From Thalassotalea sp. 42_200_T64 (GTDB taxonomy: Bacteria; Pseudomonadota; Gammaproteobacteria; Enterobacterales; Alteromonadaceae): 64,000 bases of DNA. Position 1 is the first letter of the stretch. Each line of letters opens with the position of its first letter. The translations under genes were made by a program, and so were the position numbers. Positions 44,176 to 54,028 of the stretch are shown here, piece by piece. The DNA is taken from assembly GCA_002162925.1 (NCBI GenBank), contig MABC01000089.1:1-64000 (forward strand), read 5' to 3'. The notes beneath the pieces were generated by a model. That model was not told where the DNA came from. It made no database searches and was given only the letters and a program-made list of their open reading frames with translations.

Positions 44176-45375
44176 ATGAGTAACGTTTTTGTTCTGGGGG
44201 TCGATTCTCCCATTGGATTGTCCTTGTTACGCGATTTAGGAAAAAATCAATTCGATACCATAGGTATTGGCAATAAACGCTCCATAGGCCATGCATCAAG
44301 ATACTGTAAACGTTCAGTTATTCGCGCAGATAGCCGAGAAAGAGTCATTTCACAATTACTACGTTTAGGGGGGGATCCTAAGACTAATTTTCTCATTTGT
44401 ATTAGTGAAGGAGACATTGATCTCATTAATAAAAATCGCCCCGTATTAACGGACTACTTTACTTTGTTAGTGCCAGAGCAAGCGCAAATGGATATTGTCT
44501 TAGATAAATATAAAACAAAACAAATAGCCGATACCTTGGGGATCGATTCTCCCAAATCTTATCAATTGAGTGATTTAAATGAGCTTGATACATTTTCTCA
44601 AGAACTTTCTTATCCTGTGGTACTAAAATGGGCAAATCCCCTCAATGTTCAACCGCTGCTATCAAAGTCGGGTATTGGCTTTCATAAATTACAATACGCA
44701 AAAAGCGTTGAAGAATTAAAAACACTATTGTCTGTATATGAAAAAATAAGTATCTATCCGCTGATCCAAGAATATTGTGACGGCAAAGGGCTCGGACAGT
44801 TTTTCTTGTGTAAAGAAGGGAAATCATATATTGAGTTTCAGCATGAACGTGTTCATGAATGGCCTCCTGAAGGTGGCACTTCTGCTTTTTGTCGTTCCCT
44901 GCCATTAGCTGAACACCAAGCATGCGTGAAAAAATCGAAAGCCCTGTTAGCAAGGCTTTGTTGGTCTGGTGTTGCTATGGTTGAATATCGTTACTCAAGC
45001 GACAAACAAAAATATGTATTGATGGAAATTAATGGCAGGTTTTGGGGGAGTAGCCCATTAGCTATGTACTCAGGCGCAGAGTTTGCTTCGAATTTAGTAA
45101 AGCTGTTCGGATCAAATCAAATTGTCATCCAACCTCAACTTTCACAGCAAAACTGCATATACATGATCCCGGAACTAAAGCGCTTATACCGGATTCTATT
45201 TGAAAGTAATAAAATAGAAGATCCAAATCGGCACTTTGATAAATCTCAAGAGTTTTTAACGTTATTAAGAGCTATATTTAGCTGGAAAACCAAGTATTTT
45301 GTATTCAGTCTAGATGATCCCTTGCCATTCATTCAAGATATGATGAATGTCTGCAAAAAAATGCTTAGACGATAA
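44176..45375 (+). CDS. ATP-grasp ligase, carbamoyl-phosphate-synthase-like
   Basis: A 399-aa ATP-grasp enzyme. It has an N-terminal Rossmann-like part (VFVLGVDSPIGLSLLRDLG), the ATP-binding YPVVLKWANPL, LIQEYCDGKGLGQFF and the metal-binding YVLMEINGRFWGSSPLA. It likely joins an amino group or amino acid to a carboxylate, for example to decorate a polymer sugar acid. It pairs with the deacetylase-like gene upstream. The 3' end lies just before another copy of the hairpin repeat. Confidence 0.83.
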   Translation: MSNVFVLGVDSPIGLSLLRDLGKNQFDTIGIGNKRSIGHASRYCKRSVIRADSRERVISQLLRLGGDPKTNFLICISEGDIDLINKNRPVLTDYFTLLVPEQAQMDIVLDKYKTKQIADTLGIDSPKSYQLSDLNELDTFSQELSYPVVLKWANPLNVQPLLSKSGIGFHKLQYAKSVEELKTLLSVYEKISIYPLIQEYCDGKGLGQFFLCKEGKSYIEFQHERVHEWPPEGGTSAFCRSLPLAEHQACVKKSKALLARLCWSGVAMVEYRYSSDKQKYVLMEINGRFWGSSPLAMYSGAEFASNLVKLFGSNQIVIQPQLSQQNCIYMIPELKRLYRILFESNKIEDPNRHFDKSQEFLTLLRAIFSWKTKYFVFSLDDPLPFIQDMMNVCKKMLRR

Positions 45376-45402
45376 TGTACTCGGACGCTGCAAAAATGCA
45401 CA

Positions 45403-45423
45403 GCAAAGATCAACAGACCCTAG
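45403..45423. repeat. Single arm of the hairpin repeat
   Basis: A 21-base segment identical to the right arm of the hairpin at 42260-42280 (GCAAAGATC then AACAGACCCTAG), without its left arm. Together with that hairpin it flanks the phosphatase, deacetylase-like and ATP-grasp genes, which may have entered the locus as a block. Confidence 0.8.
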
Positions 45424-45434
45424 TTATTCATGGT

Positions 45435-48400
45435 TTATTTTTTACTATCAATATATTGATTTAGCCGCAGTGGTAGTTCATTTGCTGCGAGTCCCACTTG
45501 TTTTCTACTTAAAAATACTCTATTGCTGAGAGATAATGCAGGTAATTTTCCATTTGTATCTAAACTCCATACGGCTGTTTTTTCAATGATGTTGTTATCA
45601 TTAGCGATAAATCCTCGAATGGGAGCCCGCCAGGTGAATAACCTGGTTTTACCTCGATTTCGTCCCCGTTCGCTGGCTGATCTTGTTCGCTCAATAATAA
45701 TCCAATTGTTGGACAACTTTACTCTTGATGGACGTACATTTCCGTTACACGCTCGTTTTTCAGTGCCAATACTGATCACATCGGCATTATCAGAATTTTT
45801 ACCGTGCTGTAAAGTACTGTTGTTCACCGTTAAATTTCCACCGCAAGGAAAATCTATGGTACGAGATTGCAACCCTTGTAAGCCAAGCAGATTGCTTTGT
45901 TCAATCAAAGTATTGATGGCACGACTTTTAATTAAGTGACCATTGCCAAAAACAGCACGAACCGTACTGTTTCTGAAGATTAAGTTATCTATTTGGCCAG
46001 CGTAGACACCATGAGCTAGTGTTTGAGATCGGTCGTTTAGACCGGTATTTTCGATCAGAGTATTTTCGATCAATAAATTGCCACCTCGGTTATCCGAGAG
46101 GATGCCCATTACTGTATTGTTGATGACTGAGTTTTTAATTGACACATCAAAATTTCGACCTTCAACTTTGACTCCTGCACAATTTCCAAAGAGGCAGCCA
46201 GCTTGATTGCCATCACCATGAAAATTTTCGATTTGGACCGTACAATCGTTACAATCTATATTAACTATGGCTTTTCTATTTGCTACACCGAATAACAAGA
46301 CTCCGGAGAGATCTAATGTTAGTGATTTATTTATGACAAGCCCTTGTGCATATATGCCTTTAGGGATTTTTAGAGTCGAGCCCTTTGGCGCATCAATAAT
46401 TAATTGTTGAGGATTTATGAGATCAACGGTTTTGTCGTTAGCAGGTGGTGACGCATCTTTAGTCATTGCGCGATTGGCCAAGAAACGCACAGTGCGACGA
46501 ACTTCAGTAATGTTGCCAGCTAAATCTTTAACGCTGGCGAAAACTTCTACTGTAGGGTCGCTCAAAGCCTTAGCTAAGTCTACCTTGGTTATGCCACTGA
46601 CTTCTGCCGGGCCGGCGATGTTTGTGCATTTGTTTTTACTGTCTATGATACATACAATGAGACTGTTCGGAACAATGCCACTGCCGATGTCCACCGTACC
46701 TATATTTAATGTGAAAAGAAGGTCACTTTTTCTTGTGGCAGTCAGATGTAGGGTTGGTTTTTGGGTATCAAGCAACTCTTTAGCTCCACCCGGTGCGCCG
46801 ATATCTATCCAACGTGACAATAAGCCGAGCTCTTCTGCTGTGATCGTCGTTGGGTGGTCAGCACCAAAATCTAAATCATCCGCGTGCGAATCATCGGTAT
46901 TATTATCGGTCCGTTTATTCGCGGCTTTCCAGTACAACAAACTGCCTAATGAGTTAAAGGCACGAATATAGCGAGTGACTTGCGGGCGTCTAAAACTGGT
47001 ACCATTTCTTCCTTCACCGGTAAAGAACTTGTTAGAGGATAAACAGTCTTGTTGGTCATCACCAACCAAACACCACCAAGTGGATGGCGTTTGCTTTTTG
47101 TTGTCGTGATCACCAGGACGATCTAGTGCAAGCTCTGCTGCTGGGCCGCCGTGGCAAGAAGTGCAGCGTTCGGCGAAAATAGGCGCGATATCTCGGGCAA
47201 AATCTAGTTGCAGGATATTACCAGTGACAGTTCTTTGGGCTATGTCGTCGCCATTCTTCCCGGTTAATAACGGCACTTCACCCTCACCTAAACGTGGCAC
47301 CGTATAGTCAGTAGTTGCGGCAAAGCTTTGTTCAAAGGTGATCCTGGAAGGCCTGGAATGCACATGACAACCGCCACACACTTTCTCCTCGCCAGGGCGT
47401 AGGCTCTGCCAGCTCATATCTGTGTTCAGGGTGCGGCCATTACAATCGATGCCTTGCATCAAGTAGGGAGCATTGGCCGGCATACGTACCAGGAAACTGG
47501 TGTCGGGGTTACCACTGGGGTCATCGACTCTGTTGCCTGCGGCATCCCGGTTGATGACCGGAAACTCGCCTAAAATGCCAACTCGTTCACCGAGAAGATT
47601 GGAAGTATGATAAGACGTATTTCGATCTCTGTTCGGCAGCAAGGAGAGAATTCGCACCCCACATAAATCCTCATCGGCATAATTGATGGTATCCGTTCCC
47701 TGTAAATTGAATTGATGCTCACCGGCGAATTTAATCCCTTCTTTGGGGTGGGTTTCTCGATCGGTAATGGATGCCGCGCCCAATAATCCAAATGGCGTAC
47801 CATGTTCAAGCAATGGATTCTGAGTCTGCAGCTCAGACGGTGGGATATCGGTGGGTTTTTCTACCCCGTGAATGTCAATATAGGGCACAACCGCTCGGGC
47901 CATAAGCTCATGCCAATCTGGGCTATCGACAATCATCTCTAAGTCACTGGGGTGCTGCGATGGGATGGCGGTTGCCCGATATAATCCAACATCACAGCCG
48001 GGAGTATTGGTATCAAGATGGGTCATCATATTCATCGCCACTCCGGCACCAGAGCCACTGGTTTTCGGTGGTACATCGAGACCGAGTTCGACGAATATCC
48101 CATTTGCGGCGACTGCGCTGCAGGCGCCTTTGCCCCAGGCCATCATTAGGCCATTTTCAGTCAATGCCGCCGGGTGGCCAACTTTACCGGCAAAAATCAA
48201 GTCATGTTGATAATATCGATGTTTAATGCCCGGTGCAGGCATAGATTTTGAAGCGGAGTCATTACTAGTCGACCAGGAAGCAAAATTTATCGCATCACGA
48301 GGGGCAAAGATATCTGCCAGGTTTGCAGCCTCTTCCGGCGCAATCCCTTCTTGACCTTCCGGCTCCGGCATGACCCCAACAATGACTCCCAAGCCGTTAT

Positions 48401-49424
48401 TATTGCCGCGATAATAATCGCCAAACCAGACTCTTTCGTCTGTCGTTTGCGTGATAAAATGGGCGGCAAGATGGGAGGCGCCAAAGTAACTGTCAGCATG
48501 ATCACCACTGTGTTGGCCAAAAAATGCAAAGTTACTGCCGCCATCGGGATTTTGCGTGTAAATATGAAATAAATTAGCTAGCGTATCAAAACCACCGGTG
48601 GAGCCATTGGTATACTTAAAGGGTTTGGCTCCTAAAATTTGCCAACTGGAATAGGCCAAACGGCCATTTTTTAACAAATAGGGATGTTGTTCCTGAGACA
48701 AGGAATGATGACTGGCCAGATCTAAATCTAGCCAATTCTGATCAATGGTCCATATGCGAGTACCCACAGAAGAACCCGTTGTTCGCCAGACAACAGTACT
48801 GGTGTGGCCATCGCGATTCGAAGTAAAGGCGATACGACCGTTCGCCAAAAAGGCAGGGCCGGAATCATAGATACCTGGTTCAAAGGGCTTGACCGACAAG
48901 GCACCCGTTGCCACATCAACGGTATGCAAATGCGCGCCGTTGCTTTTGAGTTTTTTATTTGGCAGGTCAGTCCAGCCAATATTTCCCGCATCCGCGGTGG
49001 GTTTAAGAACCCGGAAGTCTACATTTTCCCGGTGCTGATATAATTCGCCTCTAAATACCGAAAAGGCAATGGTTTTGCCATCAAACGAAACCGCAGGATC
49101 GAGTGCAGCACAGGCGTTTGCATCGGTGGATGTTGCCGAGCAATTATAGAGAATTTTTTCTTGGCCTACGGCATCACGGTAGACTAAATCACAAGGCGCG
49201 CTAAAACCACCGAAAAAGTTACTTACATCAGGCAAAACATCATAGATATCTAACCCTTTCATTAGCCGTGATGCCGCTTGTGATACACCGTTTATGGTCA
49301 CACTTCCGCTAATTTCTATGGTATCAGTAGTACGGGCACATCGGGAATAGACGATTGGATCTTGGGCATAGGCCAAGGGCAAGTTTGCCAGAAGCAAAAA
49401 GGCCAATAATATTTTAAAGCGCAT
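45435..49424 (-). CDS. Exported HzsA-like di-haem protein with C-terminal beta-helix
   Basis: A 1329-aa protein with a signal peptide ([18 protein letters not shown]). Residues about 25-430 contain PD40/TolB-like propeller repeats ([44 protein letters not shown]). The middle resembles the hydrazine synthase alpha-subunit fold, with [13 protein letters not shown] carrying a c-type haem site Cys683-Cys686-His687, and a second CTSCH at 754-758. Residues about 1010-1320 form a parallel beta-helix (LIIDAPKGSTLKIPKGIYA, then stacked N-rich turns). It is a tandem paralogue of the gene at 49718, which replaces the beta-helix by a repeat and membrane tail. Despite the likeness to HzsA, hydrazine chemistry is not implied. 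A periplasmic or surface redox or structural protein is more likely. Confidence 0.75.
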   Translation of the reverse strand: MRFKILLAFLLLANLPLAYAQDPIVYSRCARTTDTIEISGSVTINGVSQAASRLMKGLDIYDVLPDVSNFFGGFSAPCDLVYRDAVGQEKILYNCSATSTDANACAALDPAVSFDGKTIAFSVFRGELYQHRENVDFRVLKPTADAGNIGWTDLPNKKLKSNGAHLHTVDVATGALSVKPFEPGIYDSGPAFLANGRIAFTSNRDGHTSTVVWRTTGSSVGTRIWTIDQNWLDLDLASHHSLSQEQHPYLLKNGRLAYSSWQILGAKPFKYTNGSTGGFDTLANLFHIYTQNPDGGSNFAFFGQHSGDHADSYFGASHLAAHFITQTTDERVWFGDYYRGNNNGLGVIVGVMPEPEGQEGIAPEEAANLADIFAPRDAINFASWSTSNDSASKSMPAPGIKHRYYQHDLIFAGKVGHPAALTENGLMMAWGKGACSAVAANGIFVELGLDVPPKTSGSGAGVAMNMMTHLDTNTPGCDVGLYRATAIPSQHPSDLEMIVDSPDWHELMARAVVPYIDIHGVEKPTDIPPSELQTQNPLLEHGTPFGLLGAASITDRETHPKEGIKFAGEHQFNLQGTDTINYADEDLCGVRILSLLPNRDRNTSYHTSNLLGERVGILGEFPVINRDAAGNRVDDPSGNPDTSFLVRMPANAPYLMQGIDCNGRTLNTDMSWQSLRPGEEKVCGGCHVHSRPSRITFEQSFAATTDYTVPRLGEGEVPLLTGKNGDDIAQRTVTGNILQLDFARDIAPIFAERCTSCHGGPAAELALDRPGDHDNKKQTPSTWWCLVGDDQQDCLSSNKFFTGEGRNGTSFRRPQVTRYIRAFNSLGSLLYWKAANKRTDNNTDDSHADDLDFGADHPTTITAEELGLLSRWIDIGAPGGAKELLDTQKPTLHLTATRKSDLLFTLNIGTVDIGSGIVPNSLIVCIIDSKNKCTNIAGPAEVSGITKVDLAKALSDPTVEVFASVKDLAGNITEVRRTVRFLANRAMTKDASPPANDKTVDLINPQQLIIDAPKGSTLKIPKGIYAQGLVINKSLTLDLSGVLLFGVANRKAIVNIDCNDCTVQIENFHGDGNQAGCLFGNCAGVKVEGRNFDVSIKNSVINNTVMGILSDNRGGNLLIENTLIENTGLNDRSQTLAHGVYAGQIDNLIFRNSTVRAVFGNGHLIKSRAINTLIEQSNLLGLQGLQSRTIDFPCGGNLTVNNSTLQHGKNSDNADVISIGTEKRACNGNVRPSRVKLSNNWIIIERTRSASERGRNRGKTRLFTWRAPIRGFIANDNNIIEKTAVWSLDTNGKLPALSLSNRVFLSRKQVGLAANELPLRLNQYIDSKK

Positions 49425-49717
49425 TGGTTTAACTCTTTTTTTTGAATTAACTTCTTCAACTTAAACATCTACTACACACTTCTTAATTATGTTAGTTGAA
49501 CAATGGCTAAATACAAGGACCAGGCAGAGTTCGGATTAAAAGTTTTAGAGTTAAGGAAAAATGAAAAAGCTAAATTGAAAATTGCTGAGCAAGGCTTAAA
49601 AATAAAATGTGGTAATAACCACTCCATATTTAGATCTATTTTATCTATGGAGTGGTTATCAATCAGCGATCAAGAGGATGCTGATTTTTCGGTGAGTAAT
49701 ACCAAGTTGGTATATTC

Positions 49718-52700
49718 TTATCTGGCTGTGTAACTCGATTTAAAGTGAGAGCTTACTAGCAACACCAGCAATAAAAGAAAAAGAAAAACCTCGTCTGTTG
49801 AACCACCAACTATTGGTTTGTCCTCAGGCTCTGGCTCAGGAGTCGGCTCTGGTTCAGGAGCAGGTCCAGCTTCAGGAGCAGGTCCAGCTTCAGGAGCAGG
49901 CTCTGGATTAGGCTCAGGGATCGGCTCTGGTTCAGGAGCAGGTTCAGGAGTCGGCTCTGGTTCAGGAGTAGGCTCTGGCTCAGGAGTAGGCTCTGGCTCA
50001 GGAGTAGGCTCTGGCTCAGGAGTAGGCTCTGGCTCAGGAGTCGGCTCTGGCTCAGGCGTAGGCTCTGGTTCGGGCGTAGGCTCTGGCTCAGGCGTCGGCT
50101 CTGGTTCGGGAGTCGGCTCTGGCTCAGGCGTAGGCTCTGGCTCAGGAGTAGGCTCTGGCTCAGGCGTAGGCTCTGGTTCGGGCGTAGGCTCTGGCTCAGG
50201 CGTAGGCTCTGGTTCGGGCGTCGGCTCTGGCTCAGGCGTCGGCTCTGGCTCAGGCGTAGGCTCTGGCTCAGGCGTAGGCTCTGGTTCGGGAGTCGGCTCT
50301 GGTTCGGGCGTCGGCTCTGGTTCGGGCGTAGGCTCTGGTTCAGGCGTCGGCTCTGGTTCGGGCGTAGGCTCTGGTTCAGGCGTCGGCTCTGGTTCGGGCG
50401 TCGGCTCTGGTTCGGGAGTCGGCTCTGGTTCAGGCGTAGGCTCTGGTTCGGGCGTCGGCTCTGGTTCGGGCGTCGGCTCTGGTTCGGGAGTCGGCTCTGG
50501 TTCGGGAGTCGGCTCTGGTTCGGGAGTCGGTTCTGGCTCCGGCGTCGGCTCTGGTTCGGGAGTCGGTTCTGGCTCCGGCGTCGGCTCTGGTTCGGGCGTC
50601 GGCTCTGGCTCAGGCGTCGGCTCTGGTTCGGGAGTCGGCTCTGGCTCCGGAGTAGGCTTAGGCTCTGGCTCAGGGTAGGTGGTATTAGTCAAAAAACTCA
50701 CCGTACGACGAACTTCAGTAATATTACCAGATAAGTCTTTAACGCTGGCGAAGACTTCTGCTGTTGGATCGCTCAAGGCCGTGCCTAAGTCTACTGTGGT
50801 TATGCCACTGACTTCTGCCGGGCCGGCGATGTTTCTGCAATTGTTGCGACTGTCTATGATACATACAATGAGACTGTTTGGGTCAATGCCACTGCCGATG
50901 TCCACCGTCCCAATATTTAATGCGGAGACAACCTGGCTTTGCTCTGTGGTGGTCAGGTTAAGCGTTGGTTTTTGGGTATCAAGCAACTCTTTAGCTCCAC
51001 CCGGTGCCCCGATATCAATCCAACGTGACAATAAGCCGAGTTCTTCTTCAGTGATCGTCGTTGGGTGGTCAGCACCATAATCTAAATCATCCGCATGCGA
51101 ACCATCGGAATTATTATCGGTCCGTTCATTCGCGGCTTTCCAGTACAACAAACTGCCCAATGAGTTAAAGGCACGAATATAGCGAGTGACTTGCGGGCGT
51201 CTAAAGCTGGTACCATTGCTTCCTTCACCGGTAAAGAACTGGTTTGAGGTTAAACAGCTTTGCTGGTCATCACCAACCAAACACCACCAAGTGGATGGCG
51301 TTTGATTTTTGTTGTCGTGATCACCGGGACGATCTAGCGCAAGCTCTGCTTCTGGAGCCGAGCCGCCATGACAAGAGGTACAGCGCTCGGCGAAGATGGG
51401 AGCGATATCTCGGGCAAAATCAAGTTGCAGGATATTACCGGTGACAGTTCTTTGGGCGATATCATCGCCATTTTTCCCGGTTAACAACGGCACTTCACCC
51501 TCACCTAAACGTGGGATAGTATAGTTAGTCGTCGCGGCAAAGCTTTCTTCAAAGGTGATCCTGGAAGGTCTGGAATGCACATGACAACCGCCACACACTT
51601 TTTCCTCGCCTGGGCGTAAGCTCTGCCAGCTCATATCTGTATTCAGGGTGCGGCCATTACAATCGATGCCTTGCATCAAGTAGGGAGCATTGGCCGGCAT
51701 ACGTACCAGGAAACTGGTATCGGGGTTACCACTGGGGTCATCGACTCTGTTGCCTGCGGCATCCCGGTTGATGACCGGAAACTCGCCTAAAATGCCAACC
51801 CGTTCACCGAGAAGATTGGAGGTATCATAAGAGGTATTTCGATCTCTGTTCGGCAGCAAGGAAAGAATTCTCACCCCACATAAATCCTCATCGGCATAAT
51901 TGATGGTATCCGTTCCCTGCAAATTAAATTGATGCTCACCGGCGAATTTAATCCCTTCTTTGGGGTGGGTTTCTCTATCGGTGATGGAAGCCGCACCTAA
52001 CAAACCAAATGGTGTGCCTTTTTCAAGTAATGAGTGCTGCGTCCGTAGCTCAGGCGGTGCAATATCTATGGGTTTCTCAACCCCGTGAATGTCACTATAG
52101 GGCACCACTGCCCGGGCCATAATTTCGTGCCAGTCAGGGCTATCGACTATCATCTCTAAGTCTCTGGGATGCTGCGATGGGATGTCGGTTGCCCGGTATA
52201 ATCCAACATCACAGCCGGGAGTATTGGTATCAAGATGGGTCATCATATTCATCGCCACTCCGGAACCAGAGCCACTGGTTTTCGGTGGCACATCGAGACC
52301 GAGATCGACGAATACCCCAATTGAGGCGACTGTGCTGCAGGCACCTTTGCCCCAGGCCATCATTAGGCCATTTTCAGTCAATGCCGCCGGGTGGCCAACC
52401 TTGCCAGCAAAAATGAGATCATGTGCATAATTAGGGTGTTTCATACTAGGGGTTGGCATTGTTTGGGAAGTTTGATCGCTGTTAGTGGCCCATGCGGCAA
52501 AATTTATCGCATCACGAGGGGCAAAGACATCTGCCATACTGGTTGCCTCTTCCGGTGCCATCCCTTCTTGACCTTCCGGCTCCGGCATTACCCCAACAAT
52601 GACGCCCAATCCGTTATTATTGCCGCGATAATAATCGGCAAACCAGACTCGTTCATCTGCTGTTTGTGTCATGAAATGGGCGGCAAGATGAGAGGCGCCA

Positions 52701-53641
52701 AAATAACTCTTTTCATGATCTCCGCTATGCTGTCCATAAAACGCAAAGTTACTGCCGCCATCGGGGTTTTGCGTGTAAATATGGAATAAATTCTGTGATG
52801 TGGTAAAGCCGCCCACCGAACCGTTAGTATAACGGAAGGGTTGAGCGCCTAACATCTGCCAACTGGAGTAGGCCAGGCGACCATTTTTTAACAAGTAAGG
52901 GTGTTGTTCTTGTGATAAGGAATGGTGGCTTGCCAGGTCTAAATCTAGCCAATTCTGATCAATAGTCCATATGCGAGTACCCACAGCAGAACCTGTCGAC
53001 CGCCAGATAACCGTAGCAGTGTGGCCATCGCGATTCGAAGTAAAGGCGATACGACCGTTCGCCAAAAAGGCAGGGCCGGAATCATAGATACCTTGTTCAA
53101 AGGGGTTGACCGACAAGGCACCCGTTGCTACATCGACGGTATGCAAATGTGCGCCGTTGCTTTTGAGTTTTTTATTTGGCAAGTCAGTCCAGCCAATGTT
53201 ACCCGCATCCGCCGTGGGTTTAAGAACCCGGAAATCTACATTTTCTCGGTGTTGATATAACTCGCCTCTAAAGACTGAGAAGGCAATGGTTTTGCCATCA
53301 AACGAAACCGCAGGATCGAGGGCGGCACAGGCGCTTGCATCGGTGGACGTAGCAGAGCAATTATAGAGAATTTTTTCCTGGCCTATGGCATCACGGTAGA
53401 TTAAATCACAAGGCGCGGTAAAATCACCGAGAAAATTCGCGACATCAGGCAGTACATCATAAATATCTAGCCCTTTCATCAGACGTGATGCGGCTTGCGT
53501 TTCACCGTTTACGGTTACATTTCCGCTAATTTCTAGGGTATCAGTAGTTCGTGCACATCGGGAATAGACGATCGGATCTTGGGCATAGGCCAAGGACAAA
53601 TTTGCCATAAGCAAAAAGGCCAATAATATTTTAAAGCGCAT
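49718..53641 (-). CDS. Exported HzsA-like di-haem protein with PEPEPT repeat and membrane tail
   Basis: A 1307-aa paralogue of the preceding protein, near-identical over long stretches of the first 970 residues: same signal peptide, propeller-like repeats, and haem sites at Cys683-Cys686-His687 and Cys754-Cys757-His758. After about residue 975 it diverges into roughly 40 copies of a six-residue PTPEPE unit, then variable PAPEAG units, then [11 protein letters not shown], a hydrophobic segment of Leu/Val and a basic end (HFKSSYTAR). The tail looks like a C-terminal sorting or anchoring signal, with a Gly-Gly start like GlyGly-CTERM, but it is not a clear PEP-CTERM. The long Pro-Glu region would be a stiff stalk lifting the haem domain off the membrane. 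Confidence 0.75.
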   Translation of the reverse strand: MRFKILLAFLLMANLSLAYAQDPIVYSRCARTTDTLEISGNVTVNGETQAASRLMKGLDIYDVLPDVANFLGDFTAPCDLIYRDAIGQEKILYNCSATSTDASACAALDPAVSFDGKTIAFSVFRGELYQHRENVDFRVLKPTADAGNIGWTDLPNKKLKSNGAHLHTVDVATGALSVNPFEQGIYDSGPAFLANGRIAFTSNRDGHTATVIWRSTGSAVGTRIWTIDQNWLDLDLASHHSLSQEQHPYLLKNGRLAYSSWQMLGAQPFRYTNGSVGGFTTSQNLFHIYTQNPDGGSNFAFYGQHSGDHEKSYFGASHLAAHFMTQTADERVWFADYYRGNNNGLGVIVGVMPEPEGQEGMAPEEATSMADVFAPRDAINFAAWATNSDQTSQTMPTPSMKHPNYAHDLIFAGKVGHPAALTENGLMMAWGKGACSTVASIGVFVDLGLDVPPKTSGSGSGVAMNMMTHLDTNTPGCDVGLYRATDIPSQHPRDLEMIVDSPDWHEIMARAVVPYSDIHGVEKPIDIAPPELRTQHSLLEKGTPFGLLGAASITDRETHPKEGIKFAGEHQFNLQGTDTINYADEDLCGVRILSLLPNRDRNTSYDTSNLLGERVGILGEFPVINRDAAGNRVDDPSGNPDTSFLVRMPANAPYLMQGIDCNGRTLNTDMSWQSLRPGEEKVCGGCHVHSRPSRITFEESFAATTNYTIPRLGEGEVPLLTGKNGDDIAQRTVTGNILQLDFARDIAPIFAERCTSCHGGSAPEAELALDRPGDHDNKNQTPSTWWCLVGDDQQSCLTSNQFFTGEGSNGTSFRRPQVTRYIRAFNSLGSLLYWKAANERTDNNSDGSHADDLDYGADHPTTITEEELGLLSRWIDIGAPGGAKELLDTQKPTLNLTTTEQSQVVSALNIGTVDIGSGIDPNSLIVCIIDSRNNCRNIAGPAEVSGITTVDLGTALSDPTAEVFASVKDLSGNITEVRRTVSFLTNTTYPEPEPKPTPEPEPTPEPEPTPEPEPTPEPEPTPEPEPTPEPEPTPEPEPTPEPEPTPEPEPTPEPEPTPEPEPTPEPEPTPEPEPTPEPEPTPEPEPTPEPEPTPEPEPTPEPEPTPEPEPTPEPEPTPEPEPTPEPEPTPEPEPTPEPEPTPEPEPTPEPEPTPEPEPTPEPEPTPEPEPTPEPEPTPEPEPTPEPEPTPEPEPTPEPEPTPEPEPTPEPEPTPEPEPTPEPEPTPEPEPTPEPAPEPEPIPEPNPEPAPEAGPAPEAGPAPEPEPTPEPEPEDKPIVGGSTDEVFLFLLLLVLLVSSHFKSSYTAR
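49945..50656 (-). repeat. Coding 18-bp tandem repeat, about 40 units (PTPEPE)
   Basis: On the plus strand the unit reads GGCTCTGGTTCGGGCGTC with synonymous variants at four or five positions (GGCTCAGGAGTA, GGTTCAGGCGTC). It encodes the Pro-Thr-Pro-Glu-Pro-Glu stalk of the large di-haem protein. The array keeps frame throughout. Copy number probably varies by slippage or recombination. Boundaries are approximate. Confidence 0.92.
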
Positions 53642-54028
53642 TGGTTTAACTCTTATTATAATTAATTTCTTGCATTTGTTTTCACAAACACAGACATCTA
53701 CTACGTTGTTGTTTTTTTAATCATGCTACCTGAATGGCCAGGTAACACAAGGGGTCAGGAGGGTTTAGGTAGGCCGAATTTTGATTTGTAGAGCAATATA
53801 TAAAGCTAAGTTTCGGGTTTTATTAGTTTTTTTTGTGAATGTTTTTTTTTGACTTTTTTTGACTTTTTTTGTAATCAAATTGTAATTGCCGGTGTTTAAT
53901 TGAGTGCTTTATGACTATCCCTGCGGATGAATAAAATACAAAAAGAATTGTTAAATCAATTATTTGATCTAATCTTATTACAGGTTGTAAAAATTTGTTC
54001 AAGAATATCCTGTATGGAGATAATAATA
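53642..54028. other. Non-coding region upstream of the epimerase/dehydrogenase fusion
   Basis: 387 bases with no gene. The left 60 bases share TGGTTTAACTCTT and ACATCTACTAC with the region upstream of the sister gene (49425 on), so the duplication includes the promoter area. Near 53850-53870 is a T-rich direct repeat of GACTTTTTTT. GGAG about 9 bases before ATG 54029 is the ribosome site of the next gene. I see no sigma-54 site with correct spacing here. Confidence 0.6.

Noticed and set aside
49503-49733. A 76-codon plus-strand frame between the two di-haem genes
   Set aside because: No ribosome site, no recognised family, and its end overlaps the downstream gene on the other strand. It may be a chance frame.
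49818-50678. A 286-codon plus-strand frame of GSGSGV repeats
   Set aside because: It is the antisense reading of the PTPEPE array; an 18-bp repeat keeps several frames open. It has no ribosome site and no non-repeat domain.
45435-53641. Calling the large di-haem proteins hydrazine synthases
   Set aside because: Only the core region resembles the alpha subunit; no beta/gamma subunits or other anammox genes are present.
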